Shown here: positions 38,317-47,673 of the stretch, in pieces | How the letters are laid out: each line of letters begins with the position of its first letter | Position numbering within the stretch: position 1 is the stretch's first letter | Origin: Hellea sp. | Lineage (GTDB): Bacteria > Pseudomonadota > Alphaproteobacteria > Caulobacterales > Maricaulaceae | Direction of reading: 5' to 3' | NCBI GenBank assembly: GCA_028224375.1 | Contig: JAOIVW010000012.1 | Location: 27,340-91,339 of the forward strand | Length of the DNA stretch: 64,000 bases | Notes under the pieces: generated by a model | The model's database searches: none | What the model was told of the DNA's origin: nothing | What the model saw: the letters and a program-made list of their open reading frames with translations, nothing else | Made by a program: the position numbers and the translations under genes

Positions 38317-38527
38317 ACAAGCTAAACCACATATTACACCACAATTTTCACTCAAACTGCTGTATGGATGTTACAAGACGCTACAAAGAAGGTTTAGCTC
38401 ACAAATTACCATTCGAGCAACAATCAAGCTAATACGAGCCCAAGAGAATTATTTGGCTTAAGCTTCCGCCATGCTTCCGTTCAAAAAACCTCTAAAGCCA
38501 ACGGTTTCTCTAACCTATTGATTTATA
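38317..38527. other. Right end of the island, non-coding
   Basis: No gene. It holds the two right-hand GCTTCCG repeats just before the tRNA-Arg gene and some AT-rich sequence that may bind IHF-like bending proteins. Confidence 0.5.
38462..38479 (+). repeat. Two phased GCTTCCG repeats, probable integrase arm sites (right)
   Basis: GCTTCCG at 38462-38468 and 38473-38479, spaced by 11 bp and 49 bp from the att site. Same heptamer, orientation and phasing as the three copies at the left end. Confidence 0.6.
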
Positions 38528-38604
<77 letters not shown>

Positions 38605-38716
38605 GAGCATGAAGTGTCCTTTAAGCCAAGCGCGGAGCCTGCGCAATGACCTTATGCAAGCCGCTGCGATGAAAAGAAACATTGAACTTTCGCCGCTAAC
38701 TGTCCAATAGAATTTT

Positions 38717-39697
38717 ATGTTTAAACAAAGCCTTTCTTTCATAGCCCTCATGCTTGTGGCCTGTTCTGACGCGCCCATTATTTCCGGTGTGGATGATAAA
38801 GTTAATGCCGCGCGCGAGCGCAATGATGCGCCAGCCATTTGGGTGGCCAAGGACTTTGACTCTACGCTTTATCTTTATGGCACGGTGCATCTCTTGCCGA
38901 GTGATTTGGATTGGCAAAAGGATGATATGCGCGGCGCTTTTGACGAGGCTGGTACAATATTTTTTGAAGTCGATACAGGCAGTGACGGACAGATACAGGC
39001 GGCGGTCCTGACGACAAGCCTGGGCATGCGTCAAGACGGGCTGCGTCTGTCTGATAGCCTCGATAGTTATCAATTAAAGCTTCTTGATGCGGCGTCGCAC
39101 AATGGAAATATAAGTCTTGCCGCGCTAGACAGTATGAAACCTTGGCTCGCCAGTGAGTTTTTGACGGTGGCCGCCGCAACGAATGCAGGGTTATCGCCTG
39201 AATTATCTGCTGATGACGCTTTAAAGTCCCGCGCAAGGCGTGAGCAAAAAAACGTGATTTATCTGGAAACCATTGAGGATCAAATTCGAATCTCAGCAGA
39301 TCAGCCGCAATCCATACAGCTCTCCTTGCTGACAGAAACGCTGGAAAGCTTTAACTCGCTCGGAGATGATTTGATTAATATTGCGCGCTCATGGGCGGTG
39401 GGGCGGACCGATTACTTGACACGAGAAGTAGTCGTGCCGATGAAAAGTAAAACGCCCATTATTTACGACGCCTTGATTACGCAGCGAAATAAAAAATGGA
39501 CAACTCAGTTTGTGGAATTTCTTGAAGGCAGCGGAACTGGCTTTGCCGCAGTGGGCACGAGCCACTTGCTGGGCGAAGACAGCGTGATAGAAATGCTGCG
39601 CGAGCAAGGCCATAGTGTTTCGCGCTATTATGCCTTTCAGGGCGAAGATGTGATTAATCCCATAAACCCGACGATTGAACGCCCTGAAACTGATTGA
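38717..39697 (+). CDS. TraB/GumN family lipoprotein
   Basis: 326 residues. A short signal sequence ends in a lipobox (LVACSD), giving a predicted lipoprotein. The TraB/GumN fold is recognised by LYLYGTVHLLPSDLDW at the start, FFEVDTGSD, and the C-terminal GFAAVGTSHLLGEDSVIEML motif. Relatives may be metalloproteases, but activity in bacteria is not settled. It is a host gene just outside the island, with its own terminator. Confidence 0.85.
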   Translation: MFKQSLSFIALMLVACSDAPIISGVDDKVNAARERNDAPAIWVAKDFDSTLYLYGTVHLLPSDLDWQKDDMRGAFDEAGTIFFEVDTGSDGQIQAAVLTTSLGMRQDGLRLSDSLDSYQLKLLDAASHNGNISLAALDSMKPWLASEFLTVAAATNAGLSPELSADDALKSRARREQKNVIYLETIEDQIRISADQPQSIQLSLLTETLESFNSLGDDLINIARSWAVGRTDYLTREVVVPMKSKTPIIYDALITQRNKKWTTQFVEFLEGSGTGFAAVGTSHLLGEDSVIEMLREQGHSVSRYYAFQGEDVINPINPTIERPETD

Positions 39698-39724
39698 ACA
39701 TTTCACGTTATAATGACTCAAAAG

Positions 39725-39749
39725 AACGGACTAAGAGTGTCCGTTTTTT
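39725..39749. terminator. Intrinsic terminator between convergent gumN-like and btuB genes
   Basis: AACGGAC/GTCCGTT forms a 7 bp stem followed by six T residues on the plus strand. A second small stem (GGAAC/GTTCC) near 39769-39785 lies nearer the btuB end. Confidence 0.82.
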
Positions 39750-39786
39750 GAGCCTTTGGATTTCAAGGGAACGTGAATTGTTCCCA

Positions 39787-41649
39787 CTAGAAGTTCGCCC
39801 GTAATCCCGCATAGACCGCGCGGCCCGGAGAGGTAAAACCAAAAACTTCTTGGTAATCTTCATCAAGTAAATTTTCCCCGCGTAACGTAAGCGTAAAATA
39901 ATCAGCAAATTTATAAGATGCGTTCAGGCCAATAAGTGTGAAGGCGTCAAGCGTGACGTTTTGGAAGGTACCAAAATCTGTATCCAGCTGGCTTCCATTA
40001 TAATCGAGCGAAGCTGTCACTGAAGCCGCCTCTACTGGACGATAGGTGACAGTTGCGCTGGCAATATAGTCTGGGCGGCGGATTTCTTCTATATCATCTT
40101 GTTCACTGTCCAGATAGGTCGCAGAGCCGCGAGCGGAAAGTTGATCAGATATGTTCCACCGCGCTTCAAGCTCAACGCCTTGTCGCGTACTATCCGTGTC
40201 CAAATTAATGACGGACGAGGTGAAGTCTGGATTAAAGATAGTTGAAATCTCGTCTGTCAATTCAGAACGGAAATAATCAACGGAGAGGTTTAAATCGCCA
40301 ATTTCTTGCTCATAACCCACACTAAAGCCAAGCGATTTTTCGGGCTGTAAATCGCGGTTACCCGTAAAGCGGGACGCCGGAAAAAACCCGAACAGCTCTA
40401 TAAGAGACGGATTTTTAACGCCGCTGCCAACGGAGGCCCGTATGCGTCCATCAAAATCCTCAAAGGCATAACCGCCGCCAACGCGCCATGTGGTGGCGTC
40501 TTGAAACAGATCATTAAAATCCTGACGGGCTGAGGCCGTAAGCGTTACGGGACCCGCATTATAACGGTAATCTCCCGCAATGGCATAAGTCGTATTATCA
40601 GGCTCGGCATCAGCTTCGGTGAAGTTTGGAGTGATAGAAAATTCCTCATGCTCAGCTTCCGCCAGAACAGTGAGAGAGCTGTCGCCAAATTCTTTTTTTG
40701 CAGTCCAATCAATGCCGTAGCGCGAACCTTCGGAGCGCGTTGAAAAACTTGCGCGTGTATCCGTATCTGTATTGACGGTGTCGGCTGTGATCAGGTGCGT
40801 GAATCCTGCCAGATCAAACCGAGCATCAATCCGCGCTGTTTGTGTTTGAACGGTTGTTTCGCTATTTGTATCATTTAAACGTCCATCAAAATCAGAGTCT
40901 TCATCAAATTCAGTATCTAGTGTCGAGGTTTCATATTTGGCGGATAGGGTAACTCCGCCTAATTCAACATTGTTAAGGCCAAGATTCAGATTACGTGATT
41001 GCGATCCATCATCCTCACCGCCAAGGCCAGAAACATCATAGCCGTCCGAGTTAAAAGCATTGCCGTTGATAGAGAATGCGGCACTACCGACCGGAATGAC
41101 GGCGCTGACTTGTCCTTCTATCGTTTCTCGGCTGCCCCCTTGAACATAAGCGCGCCAGTTTTTTTGAGTGTTTCCTGCTCGGGTGATGATGTTGATGACA
41201 CCGCCAATAGCGTCGGACCCATAAAGGGCGGATTGTTCTCCGCGTAATATTTCAATCCGCACGACATCTGCTGCGCGAAGACCTGAGAAATCAAATTCGC
41301 CCGAGCTGGGGTTAGCCACTTCCACGCCGTCAATCAGGACTAAGACCTGGTTCGCTTCCGCGCCGCGTACACGGATTTGCGTTAAGCCGCCGGCAGGGCC
41401 CGAAGAATTGACCGCTACGCCAGGAAGGGTCCGCAGGAGGTCCGATACATATTGCTGACTACGCGCCGCGATTTCAGTTTCGGATATTACAGATGTCGGG
41501 GAGGTGAGGGCAGCCGTTGAGGTGCTTCCAATGCGCTGGCCAATGGCAACGACTTGATCTGTTTCCTCAGTGGGGACTTCATAGGCTTGCCCAAAAGCAT
41601 TTGGCGCAAGTAGGGCCGCTATTGCAGCCCCTAATAAATATCGTTTCAT
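39787..41649 (-). CDS. btuB: TonB-dependent vitamin B12 receptor BtuB
   Basis: 620 residues. Signal peptide (1-20, ending AFGQ), then a TonB-box-like region (DQVVAIGQR). The plug domain includes LLRTLPGVAVNSSG, IRVRGAEANQVLVLIDGVEVANP and ALYGSDAIGGVINIITR. The beta-barrel closes with a terminal aromatic, F620 (AGLRANF). Size and motifs fit BtuB. A cobalamin riboswitch directly upstream fixes the substrate as cobalamin or a corrinoid. It should work with the BtuFCD-like importer at 23277-25812. Confidence 0.93.
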   Translation of the reverse strand: MKRYLLGAAIAALLAPNAFGQAYEVPTEETDQVVAIGQRIGSTSTAALTSPTSVISETEIAARSQQYVSDLLRTLPGVAVNSSGPAGGLTQIRVRGAEANQVLVLIDGVEVANPSSGEFDFSGLRAADVVRIEILRGEQSALYGSDAIGGVINIITRAGNTQKNWRAYVQGGSRETIEGQVSAVIPVGSAAFSINGNAFNSDGYDVSGLGGEDDGSQSRNLNLGLNNVELGGVTLSAKYETSTLDTEFDEDSDFDGRLNDTNSETTVQTQTARIDARFDLAGFTHLITADTVNTDTDTRASFSTRSEGSRYGIDWTAKKEFGDSSLTVLAEAEHEEFSITPNFTEADAEPDNTTYAIAGDYRYNAGPVTLTASARQDFNDLFQDATTWRVGGGYAFEDFDGRIRASVGSGVKNPSLIELFGFFPASRFTGNRDLQPEKSLGFSVGYEQEIGDLNLSVDYFRSELTDEISTIFNPDFTSSVINLDTDSTRQGVELEARWNISDQLSARGSATYLDSEQDDIEEIRRPDYIASATVTYRPVEAASVTASLDYNGSQLDTDFGTFQNVTLDAFTLIGLNASYKFADYFTLTLRGENLLDEDYQEVFGFTSPGRAVYAGLRANF

Positions 41650-41774
41650 AGCACGACTCCAATGATGCGCCGCTTAAGCCTTGCGCAGTTTAACATTATG
41701 TCGTCATTGGAGAGGGCACCATTGCCCGCTATTCCATGCGCATCGGTCAGTCCCGCCCGCGCGCGCTGGCGACG

Positions 41775-41930
41775 TCATTGGCAGGTCTTCTGACTCTTGG
41801 CTCAAATGCGGCTCTTGCGTCTTCCCGAATTTCTTCAGTGACATGTGCAAAAGTTGCTTACCAATTACAGCTGCGGGTGCAGTCGGGGCATTTCACCCCA
41901 TTCCCATATTCACGCCCAATTAAGGACGAC
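41775..41930 (-). ncRNA. Cobalamin riboswitch (btuB leader)
   Basis: Read on the minus strand, it contains GGGAA..GGTGAAAT, CCCCGACTGCACCCGCAGCT with GTAA, a GGGAAGACGCA segment, and the B12 box GAGTCAGAAGACCTGCC (41780-41796). These are the conserved parts of the cobalamin aptamer, in the right order. It ends about 125 nt before the btuB ATG. By known mechanism, adenosylcobalamin binding would shut btuB off. Outer stem limits are approximate. Confidence 0.93.
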
Positions 41931-41974
41931 CAATGAGTGGGCCGATAAAGAAGAAAGGTGTTTAAAGCAAGCGT

Positions 41975-43381
41975 CTATTTTTTGCGCTCTAAGGCTTCGA
42001 GCCGTTCAGAGAGATTGGCAAATTGCTGTGCTTGTTGTTGCGATAATTTGCTTTCCAAACGCGCATGCAAACGGTTCTGGCGTTGGCGTAAAAACAACAC
42101 ACCCGCGACCAAAAATGCGGCAATGCCGCCGGCTATGATGAAACCCAGCATGTGCAGGCCTATACTATACTCCAAAGACATTCCCAATAGTCCCGCTATA
42201 ATAAAGGCAGAAATTATAATCGCCGCTGGATAGTGCTCGATCTTTTCAACTGTCTCAAAAAAACGCACTTTCACAGGCAGTTTTTGGGTGGTGATCGGCG
42301 CAGATGTCAGAGACTTAACCGTCAATGGCGCTTGCGTTAATTTCGAAAACTTTATGCCATCTGCCATATAGGCGGCCAATTCTTGTTTTAGCCGTCTGTG
42401 ATGGCGGGCTAAATAGCCGTCATCCTCTTGCCCTGAAGCCGGATGACACGCCAGCATTGAGGCCACGTGGCGTTGATAAAGGGCTTCGTCAATATGTTCC
42501 CAATGGTGCGTAGCTATATTTACCGCCGTGTCTTCGGGCCCGAAACTAATACCGGCAAAACAAATCACTTTTGAAAAACTTGCCGCGCAGGGCAGGCCAA
42601 AAGATGTTAACACATTACTGGTGGGCTCATACTCCCACTCTTGGTCAAAGCTGTGCCCTGGCCGAGCCCTACGGGTTAAAGGGACGGCGAAGATGTTGTG
42701 TTGAATGTCCTCCGGCCAATGGGCGCGAATAGAGGGCAGATATTGAGCCGGTACAAGGATAATGCTGTCATATTGCCTGACTAATTCTACGGCGCGCCGT
42801 TGGTAGCGCCTCCCTGTCTCCGAGAGCCCAAATTGCGAAGGCCCATCAACGGCAATGATAATATCCGGCGGGGCGAGCTCACAGGCCTCTTGATTTAAGA
42901 CAGAGGTGCTCAGATAGAGGGTAAGTGACGACTTTAAGTCCTCTGCCTTTAAGTCTTTGAGACTAGCCATATCTGGGCCTGAGCCGACGATCACTGCTCG
43001 CGCTATATTTGGCCGCCTTGCACGAATTCGTTTAAAAAACGCGTCTGAGTGACCTAAAAAATCGGGCGAAATATAACGCGCCACAAAGGCGTCCATCCTG
43101 TCGCCAACCGCTTGCTGGGCATATTCATCGACCACAAGCCCCTTGCGGCGATGAGAAGCCTTGGCGGCCCAGAAGGCTTCTTTCTGCCAATAAAAAATGA
43201 CATCGGCCTGTTTAGCTGACCGCTCAGCCTCGACCGCATCTTCCGCGAAGACAATAGAAATTCGGTCTTTTAGGGGCGCTAAATGCCAAAGCGCCTGCGT
43301 TTTATAGCGTGCCAAATCATCGGCAGCCTCAAAGGCCGGAAAATAGCAGGCCTTAAGAGTGGTATGCGGGGCAGCGTTCAC
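41975..43381 (-). CDS. Membrane protein with DUF115/MptE-like N-terminal domain
   Basis: 468 residues. Residues about 125-190 (AVIVGSGPDMASLKDL, then LYLSTSVLNQ and PDIIIAVDGPSQFG) resemble the Rossmann-like DUF115 domain found in pterin pyrophosphokinases and flagellin/surface glycosyltransferases. The C-terminus has two membrane segments (about 385-440) and a coiled coil rich in Gln/Leu. The role is unknown; an activated-sugar or motility-linked role is possible. It ends just upstream of the riboswitch on the same strand. Confidence 0.6.
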   Translation of the reverse strand: MNAAPHTTLKACYFPAFEAADDLARYKTQALWHLAPLKDRISIVFAEDAVEAERSAKQADVIFYWQKEAFWAAKASHRRKGLVVDEYAQQAVGDRMDAFVARYISPDFLGHSDAFFKRIRARRPNIARAVIVGSGPDMASLKDLKAEDLKSSLTLYLSTSVLNQEACELAPPDIIIAVDGPSQFGLSETGRRYQRRAVELVRQYDSIILVPAQYLPSIRAHWPEDIQHNIFAVPLTRRARPGHSFDQEWEYEPTSNVLTSFGLPCAASFSKVICFAGISFGPEDTAVNIATHHWEHIDEALYQRHVASMLACHPASGQEDDGYLARHHRRLKQELAAYMADGIKFSKLTQAPLTVKSLTSAPITTQKLPVKVRFFETVEKIEHYPAAIIISAFIIAGLLGMSLEYSIGLHMLGFIIAGGIAAFLVAGVLFLRQRQNRLHARLESKLSQQQAQQFANLSERLEALERKK

Positions 43382-43526
43382 TTTATAACTCTGTGACCTG
43401 CGTTAAAATTTTGCAAGTAAGTTTGGCGGGTATAGATGCTATTGATTTTGCAAATTCTGACAGAAGGGCTTGATAAAACCGCGCATAAAGGTCAGATGCA
43501 GGGCAGAGCTGAACGAAGGAGCGGTC

Positions 43527-43937
43527 ATGCTAAGAGTTTTAGAAAATACGGGTGCAGATTTAGCGCTCGCGCCGCAGGATTTGCCTTTAGATCAAATCTT
43601 GATTGAAGGGCTCGTTCTTCCGGCTTTTATCGGCATGTTTGCGCATGAATATGATGCGCCGCAGCCGATACGCTTTGATGTGACCGTCGATATCATGCCG
43701 CTAAGTCCTTCTGATGAGCATGATACCGATAATATCCTGCGCTATGATCATATTGTCGAGAATATCAAAGAGATATTGGCGGCGGGTCACATCGATCTTG
43801 TCGAGACCTTGGCTGAAAATGTGGCCGAAGCCTGTCTGGCCTATAAGCGCGCGCAACAAGTTTGCGTCACAATTGCCAAACCCGCAGCCTTTGCTGAAGC
43901 TGAGGCGGTTGGCGTTAGAATTACGCGGAGAAAATAA
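43527..43937 (+). CDS. folB: Dihydroneopterin aldolase
   Basis: 136 residues from ATG 43527, with GAAGGAG upstream; a longer frame from 43470 lacks a site. The FolB fold shows in IEGLVLPAFIGMFAHEYDAPQ with the conserved Glu, then FDVTVDIM, NILRYDHIVENIK and LVETLAENVAEACL. It splits 7,8-dihydroneopterin to 6-hydroxymethyl-dihydropterin in folate synthesis. The stop overlaps the start of the methyltransferase gene (TAATG). Confidence 0.9.
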   Translation: MLRVLENTGADLALAPQDLPLDQILIEGLVLPAFIGMFAHEYDAPQPIRFDVTVDIMPLSPSDEHDTDNILRYDHIVENIKEILAAGHIDLVETLAENVAEACLAYKRAQQVCVTIAKPAAFAEAEAVGVRITRRK

Positions 43938-44938
43938 TGCGCTCTTCCTTGCAAGCACTGCTCGCTGAGAAACAAATCTTATTGGCGGACGGGGCGACAG
44001 GCACCAATTTCATGGAAATGGGTTTGGAGCCGGGCTTCCCGCCGGATTTGTGGAATGTGTCTGAGCCGCAAAAACCGCAAGACTTGCATCAAGCTTTTGT
44101 GGATGCTGGGTCTGATATCATTTTGACCAATACATTTGGCGCTAATGCGCCGCGCCTGAAGCTGCATAATGCGGAAAACGAGACTTACGCGATTAACAAA
44201 GCGGGTGCAGAGATTGCGGCCCGCGTGGCCGAAGCTGCAGATCGCCCCGTTATCGTCGCAGGGTCTGTGGGGCCGACCGGTGAATTATTCGAGCCTATGG
44301 GCGCGCTGACCATGGACACATGCATTGCCTTTTTCGAAGAACAAATGCGCGGCCTAAAAGATGGCGGCGCGGATGTCGCGTGGATTGAAACCATGTCAGC
44401 AGCCGAAGAAATTCAAGCCGCCGCCCAAGCCGCAATCAATGTCGGCATCCCTTATGTCTTTACCGCTAGTTTTGACACGGCTGGGAAAACGATGATGGGG
44501 ATAGCCCCCTCAGCCATTGGCGGCGTCACGGCAGAGCTGCCGCAGCAGCCTTTGGCCTACGGATCCAATTGCGGGGTCGGTGCCTCGGATATGATGCTCT
44601 CTGTTTTGTCGATGACCGAAGCGGCGCCAAATGCAGTGATTGTCGGTAAAGCCAATTGCGGCATCCCCGTCGTGAAAGGCAAGGAAACCGTCTATACGGG
44701 CACGCCCGAATTGATGGCGGATTACGTTGATTTGGCCGCTAATGCTGGTGCGCGGATTATTGGCGGGTGCTGCGGCACCGCGCCTAAGCACGTTGCCGCC
44801 ATGCGCAAGGCGATTGATAATTACAATGCGTCTGCGCGTCCCTCTATGGAATTGGTGACGGAAACCTTAGGCGAGCTCGTCAGCCCGCCTGCTAAGGCTG
44901 GAGCGGTGGGCCGTAGAGGTAACCGCAGAAAGGCCTAA
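43937..44938 (+). CDS. Homocysteine S-methyltransferase (betaine-homocysteine type)
   Basis: 333 residues. The (beta/alpha)8 barrel has LLADGATGTNFMEMGL at the start, TNTFGANAPRL, and the zinc ligands Cys in YGSNCGVG and GGCCGTAPKH. The family transfers a methyl group from betaine or S-methylmethionine to homocysteine, giving methionine. Alphaproteobacterial members of this size are usually betaine-dependent; the donor is inferred. It is translationally coupled to folB and followed 1 nt later by the DUF1244 gene. Confidence 0.87.
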   Translation: MRSSLQALLAEKQILLADGATGTNFMEMGLEPGFPPDLWNVSEPQKPQDLHQAFVDAGSDIILTNTFGANAPRLKLHNAENETYAINKAGAEIAARVAEAADRPVIVAGSVGPTGELFEPMGALTMDTCIAFFEEQMRGLKDGGADVAWIETMSAAEEIQAAAQAAINVGIPYVFTASFDTAGKTMMGIAPSAIGGVTAELPQQPLAYGSNCGVGASDMMLSVLSMTEAAPNAVIVGKANCGIPVVKGKETVYTGTPELMADYVDLAANAGARIIGGCCGTAPKHVAAMRKAIDNYNASARPSMELVTETLGELVSPPAKAGAVGRRGNRRKA

Positions 44939-44939
44939 A

Positions 44940-45227
44940 ATGGATCAAGAGACTCAAGACAAATTAGATGCAGCGGCTTTCCGCAGGCTCTTATCACATT
45001 TGGACAATCGTAAAGACGTTCAGAATATTGACCTGATGATACTCGCGGATTTTTGCCGTAACTGCCTTGGCAAATGGTATAAATCCGCCGCCGATGATTT
45101 AGGTGTGGAAATGAGCCCTGAAGACGCACGCGAACGCGTTTACGGCATGCCTTATGCCGAGTGGAAAGAGAAACACCAACGTCCCGCCACGCCTGAACAG
45201 ATGGCAGCTTTTGACGTGCGGAAATAG
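44940..45227 (+). CDS. DUF1244 family protein
   Basis: 95 residues matching the compact DUF1244 family: AFRRLLSHLDNRKDVQNIDLM, ADFCRNCLGKWY with a CxxC pair, and YGMPYAEWKEKHQ. Function is unknown. It starts 1 nt after the methyltransferase stop, so it belongs to the folB operon. The CxxC pair could bind metal or act in redox chemistry. Confidence 0.88.
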   Translation: MDQETQDKLDAAAFRRLLSHLDNRKDVQNIDLMILADFCRNCLGKWYKSAADDLGVEMSPEDARERVYGMPYAEWKEKHQRPATPEQMAAFDVRK

Positions 45228-45268
45228 ATGTGTCCGTCTCTCGTCTAAAAACATTATCGTTTTAAATA

Positions 45269-46534
45269 CTACCCCGTTCTAATATCGCTGACCCGCAAAG
45301 GCGCGGTTAAAGACAGGCCGTCCAATGTTCTTGCGCGCGAGAGCGCGACATAGGCTTGGCCGGGGGCGAAAGCGCCGCGGCCTAAATCAATCCGAACATC
45401 ATCAAGGGTGAGGCCTTGCGCTTTGTGAATGGTTACAGCCCAGGCCAGAATGAGCGGCATTTGCGTGAAAGACGCCGTTGTCGATTCTTCCATTTTCTGT
45501 TCAACCTCATTCCACTTATAATTTATGGAATCCCATTTTGCAGGTTCGATTTTCCTGATGGTTGGCCCGCTATCAAATTTCACATAGGCGGCGTCAGGGC
45601 TCAGATCCGTAATAGTCCCGAGCGATCCGTTGACCCATCTTTTCTGCGGATCATTTTTAACAGCCATGACACGCGCGCCTTTTTTTAAAGTCATTTGCAA
45701 AGGCACAGGCGCGCGGCTCGCGTTGAAACGGCCTTCCGTGACGCTGTCATATTGCCGGGCATTGCTGGTTAAGTCCGCAAGACCTTTCTTATTATATCTC
45801 TCTGCTATCGCATTTGTGGAGGTTAGCAAGACAGGCGTATGTCCCTCGCGGTGAGGCTTGACGCATATTGTGTTGAGTTTTGCGACGGCCGCGTCAATGT
45901 TTTGAGCTAAGCGCAGATTTGATAAGATTTCGACGAAGCGTGGGTCACGCTGGCGGTAAACTTTGGAAAGCTCAAAATGAACGGGCGGATAATTCTCAAG
46001 CACGTTGGAATGATAAGCAAATGGCCCCTCATATCCCATTTGTCCCAATATGGCTTTCTCATGGGACGGAATAACGGGCGGGAGTTGATAAAAGTCCCCG
46101 ACTAATAAAACGCGAACGCCGCCAAAGGGTAGGCGGCTATTCTGGGCTTTGCGCAAAATGATATCGATGCCGTCAAGCATATCGGCGCGCACCATAGAAA
46201 TTTCATCAATGACCACGAGTTTAACTTTTTTCCAAAGTCTGTTGCGGGTCTGATCCTCAAGGGCCTGCTCATTGATGACTTTAAACGGAAATCGGAAAAA
46301 GGAATGGATAGTTTGCCCGCCCACATTCAGCGCCGCGACACCTGTTGGAGCTAAAACGACCGTATTGGCGATATGACCTTGAGTTTTTATAAAATTGACA
46401 AGTGTTGATTTTCCGGTCCCCGCTTCACCGGTCACGAGGATAGGGGAGAGGTCATCTGATTGCAGATGTTCCAAAATATGGGACACCGTCGGGTCGTTGG
46501 CGTAGTTATCAGGAAGTTTTTCGAGAGATGACAC
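45269..46534 (-). CDS. PIF1/Dda-like DNA helicase
   Basis: 421 residues. Walker A is VTGEAGTGKSTL, followed by LAPTGVAALNVGGQTIHSFF, Walker B VIDEISMV, GDFYQLPPV, and the C-terminal WAVTIHKAQGLT and YVALSRA motifs of superfamily 1B helicases. PIF1-type enzymes unwind DNA 5' to 3' and clear structured DNA. It is convergent to the folB operon. A strong hairpin lies between it and ctrA. Confidence 0.9.
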   Translation of the reverse strand: MSSLEKLPDNYANDPTVSHILEHLQSDDLSPILVTGEAGTGKSTLVNFIKTQGHIANTVVLAPTGVAALNVGGQTIHSFFRFPFKVINEQALEDQTRNRLWKKVKLVVIDEISMVRADMLDGIDIILRKAQNSRLPFGGVRVLLVGDFYQLPPVIPSHEKAILGQMGYEGPFAYHSNVLENYPPVHFELSKVYRQRDPRFVEILSNLRLAQNIDAAVAKLNTICVKPHREGHTPVLLTSTNAIAERYNKKGLADLTSNARQYDSVTEGRFNASRAPVPLQMTLKKGARVMAVKNDPQKRWVNGSLGTITDLSPDAAYVKFDSGPTIRKIEPAKWDSINYKWNEVEQKMEESTTASFTQMPLILAWAVTIHKAQGLTLDDVRIDLGRGAFAPGQAYVALSRARTLDGLSLTAPLRVSDIRTG

Positions 46535-46596
46535 TTAGGCTTCCTGTGTTTTGAAATATGGATTTAGAGCCTAAGCCAAGAGAACTGTCCATAAAA

Positions 46597-46638
46597 AAAC
46601 CCGCTCTAACGTTTTAGTAAAACGCAGGGAGCGGGTTT
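46597..46638. terminator. Long hairpin terminator downstream of ctrA
   Basis: AAACCCGCTC pairs with GAGCGGGTTT, enclosing a second stem CGTTTT/AAAACG. On the minus strand the distal arm ends in a T-run, so it should terminate ctrA transcription before the helicase gene. Confidence 0.85.
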
Positions 46639-46677
46639 ATTATTTGACGTGGGAGGACGTCTTTATTTTGGAGGGCT

Positions 46678-47373
46678 TCAAGCGCTCATTTTATCTTTGG
46701 CCGGGTCACGAAGCACATAGCCGCGTCCCCAAACAGTTTCGATATAGTGATCGCCTTGCGTTGCAGAAGCGAGCTTCTTGCGTAGCTTACAGATGAAGAC
46801 GTCGATAATCTTCAGCTCAGGCTCGTCCATGCCGCCATAAAGGTGGTTGAGGAACATTTCTTTTGTAAGTGTTGTGCCTTTGCGAAGCGAAAGAAGCTCA
46901 AGCATTTGATATTCTTTACCGGTTAGGTGAACGCGGTGGTCACCAACTTCAACAGTTTTGGCATCAAGGTTCACTTTGATGTCGCCTGTTGTGATGATAG
47001 ACTGGCTGTGACCTTTAGAACGGCGCACAACAGCGTGGATGCGGGCAACAAGCTCGTCTTTATGGAAAGGCTTGGTCATGAAATCGTCAGCACCTGTGCC
47101 GAGACCGCGAACTTTCGAATCGATGTCGCTTGTGCCTGATAGAATAAAGATAGGTGTATTGACCTTCGCCATACGTAATGTCTTTAGAACATCGAACCCC
47201 GGCATATCCGGTAAGTTCAGGTCCAGCAATATGATGTCATAATCATAGAGCTTACCTAAATCGACGCCTTCTTCCCCCAGATCGGTGGTGTAGACGTTAA
47301 ATCCTTCTGACTTGAGCATCAGTTCGATGCCCTGTGCTGTAGCACTGTCATCTTCAATTAGAAGAACGCGCAT
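46678..47373 (-). CDS. ctrA: Cell-cycle response regulator CtrA
   Basis: 231 residues. The receiver domain has acidic residues E7-D8-D9, phosphoacceptor Asp51 (ILLDLNLPD) and Lys of MTKPF. The OmpR-type winged helix covers about 125-225 ([26 protein letters not shown] is the alpha1-alpha2 region). The C-terminal SA tail fits the ClpXP-type degron of CtrA. It is the master transcription factor of the alphaproteobacterial cell cycle, controlling division and motility genes. Upstream GANTC and CtrA-like sites indicate methylation control and autoregulation. Confidence 0.97.
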   Translation of the reverse strand: MRVLLIEDDSATAQGIELMLKSEGFNVYTTDLGEEGVDLGKLYDYDIILLDLNLPDMPGFDVLKTLRMAKVNTPIFILSGTSDIDSKVRGLGTGADDFMTKPFHKDELVARIHAVVRRSKGHSQSIITTGDIKVNLDAKTVEVGDHRVHLTGKEYQMLELLSLRKGTTLTKEMFLNHLYGGMDEPELKIIDVFICKLRKKLASATQGDHYIETVWGRGYVLRDPAKDKMSA

Positions 47374-47389
47374 AATTTCCCTCCCAGGC

Positions 47390-47492
47390 GAATCACTATC
47401 TCGTAGCCATCGAGATATAGTTAATGGAACTTCACTCGTATGTGAATCCAGTAAATCAAGTGTTAACGATATTTACCATTTTGACATGAATC
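47390..47492 (-). promoter_or_regulatory. ctrA control region: three GANTC sites and CtrA-like half-sites
   Basis: GAATC occurs at 47390-47394, 47444-47448 and 47488-47492, three CcrM methylation sites in 103 bp. GTTAAC at 47462-47467 centres two CtrA-like elements. One on the minus strand is TTAA-N7-TTTA; one on the plus strand is TTAA-N7-TACC. In Caulobacter, ctrA is controlled by GcrA/CcrM and by CtrA itself; this layout suggests the same. No transcript start is known here. Confidence 0.65.
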
Positions 47493-47673
47493 GCAGAAAA
47501 ACGGCAAAAAAAGGCCTAAATCCTGCTTTTTTCTTAATTTGGTGCTCAGACTTTTTTTACCGTGTCTCTTCACAGACCCGTAAACCTATTCTGTTACAAG
47601 GTTTTCATAATAAGGATCAAAAGGTCCGTTTAAAGACCCGCTAAGCGGGAACAATGTTGGGTTAGGTGAGACT

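Noticed and set aside
43382..43526. SAM- or SAH-sensing riboswitch before folB and the homocysteine methyltransferase
   Set aside because: Parts looked suggestive (GCAGGGCAGAGCTGAACG), but the conserved cores of SAM-II and SAH motifs are not present.
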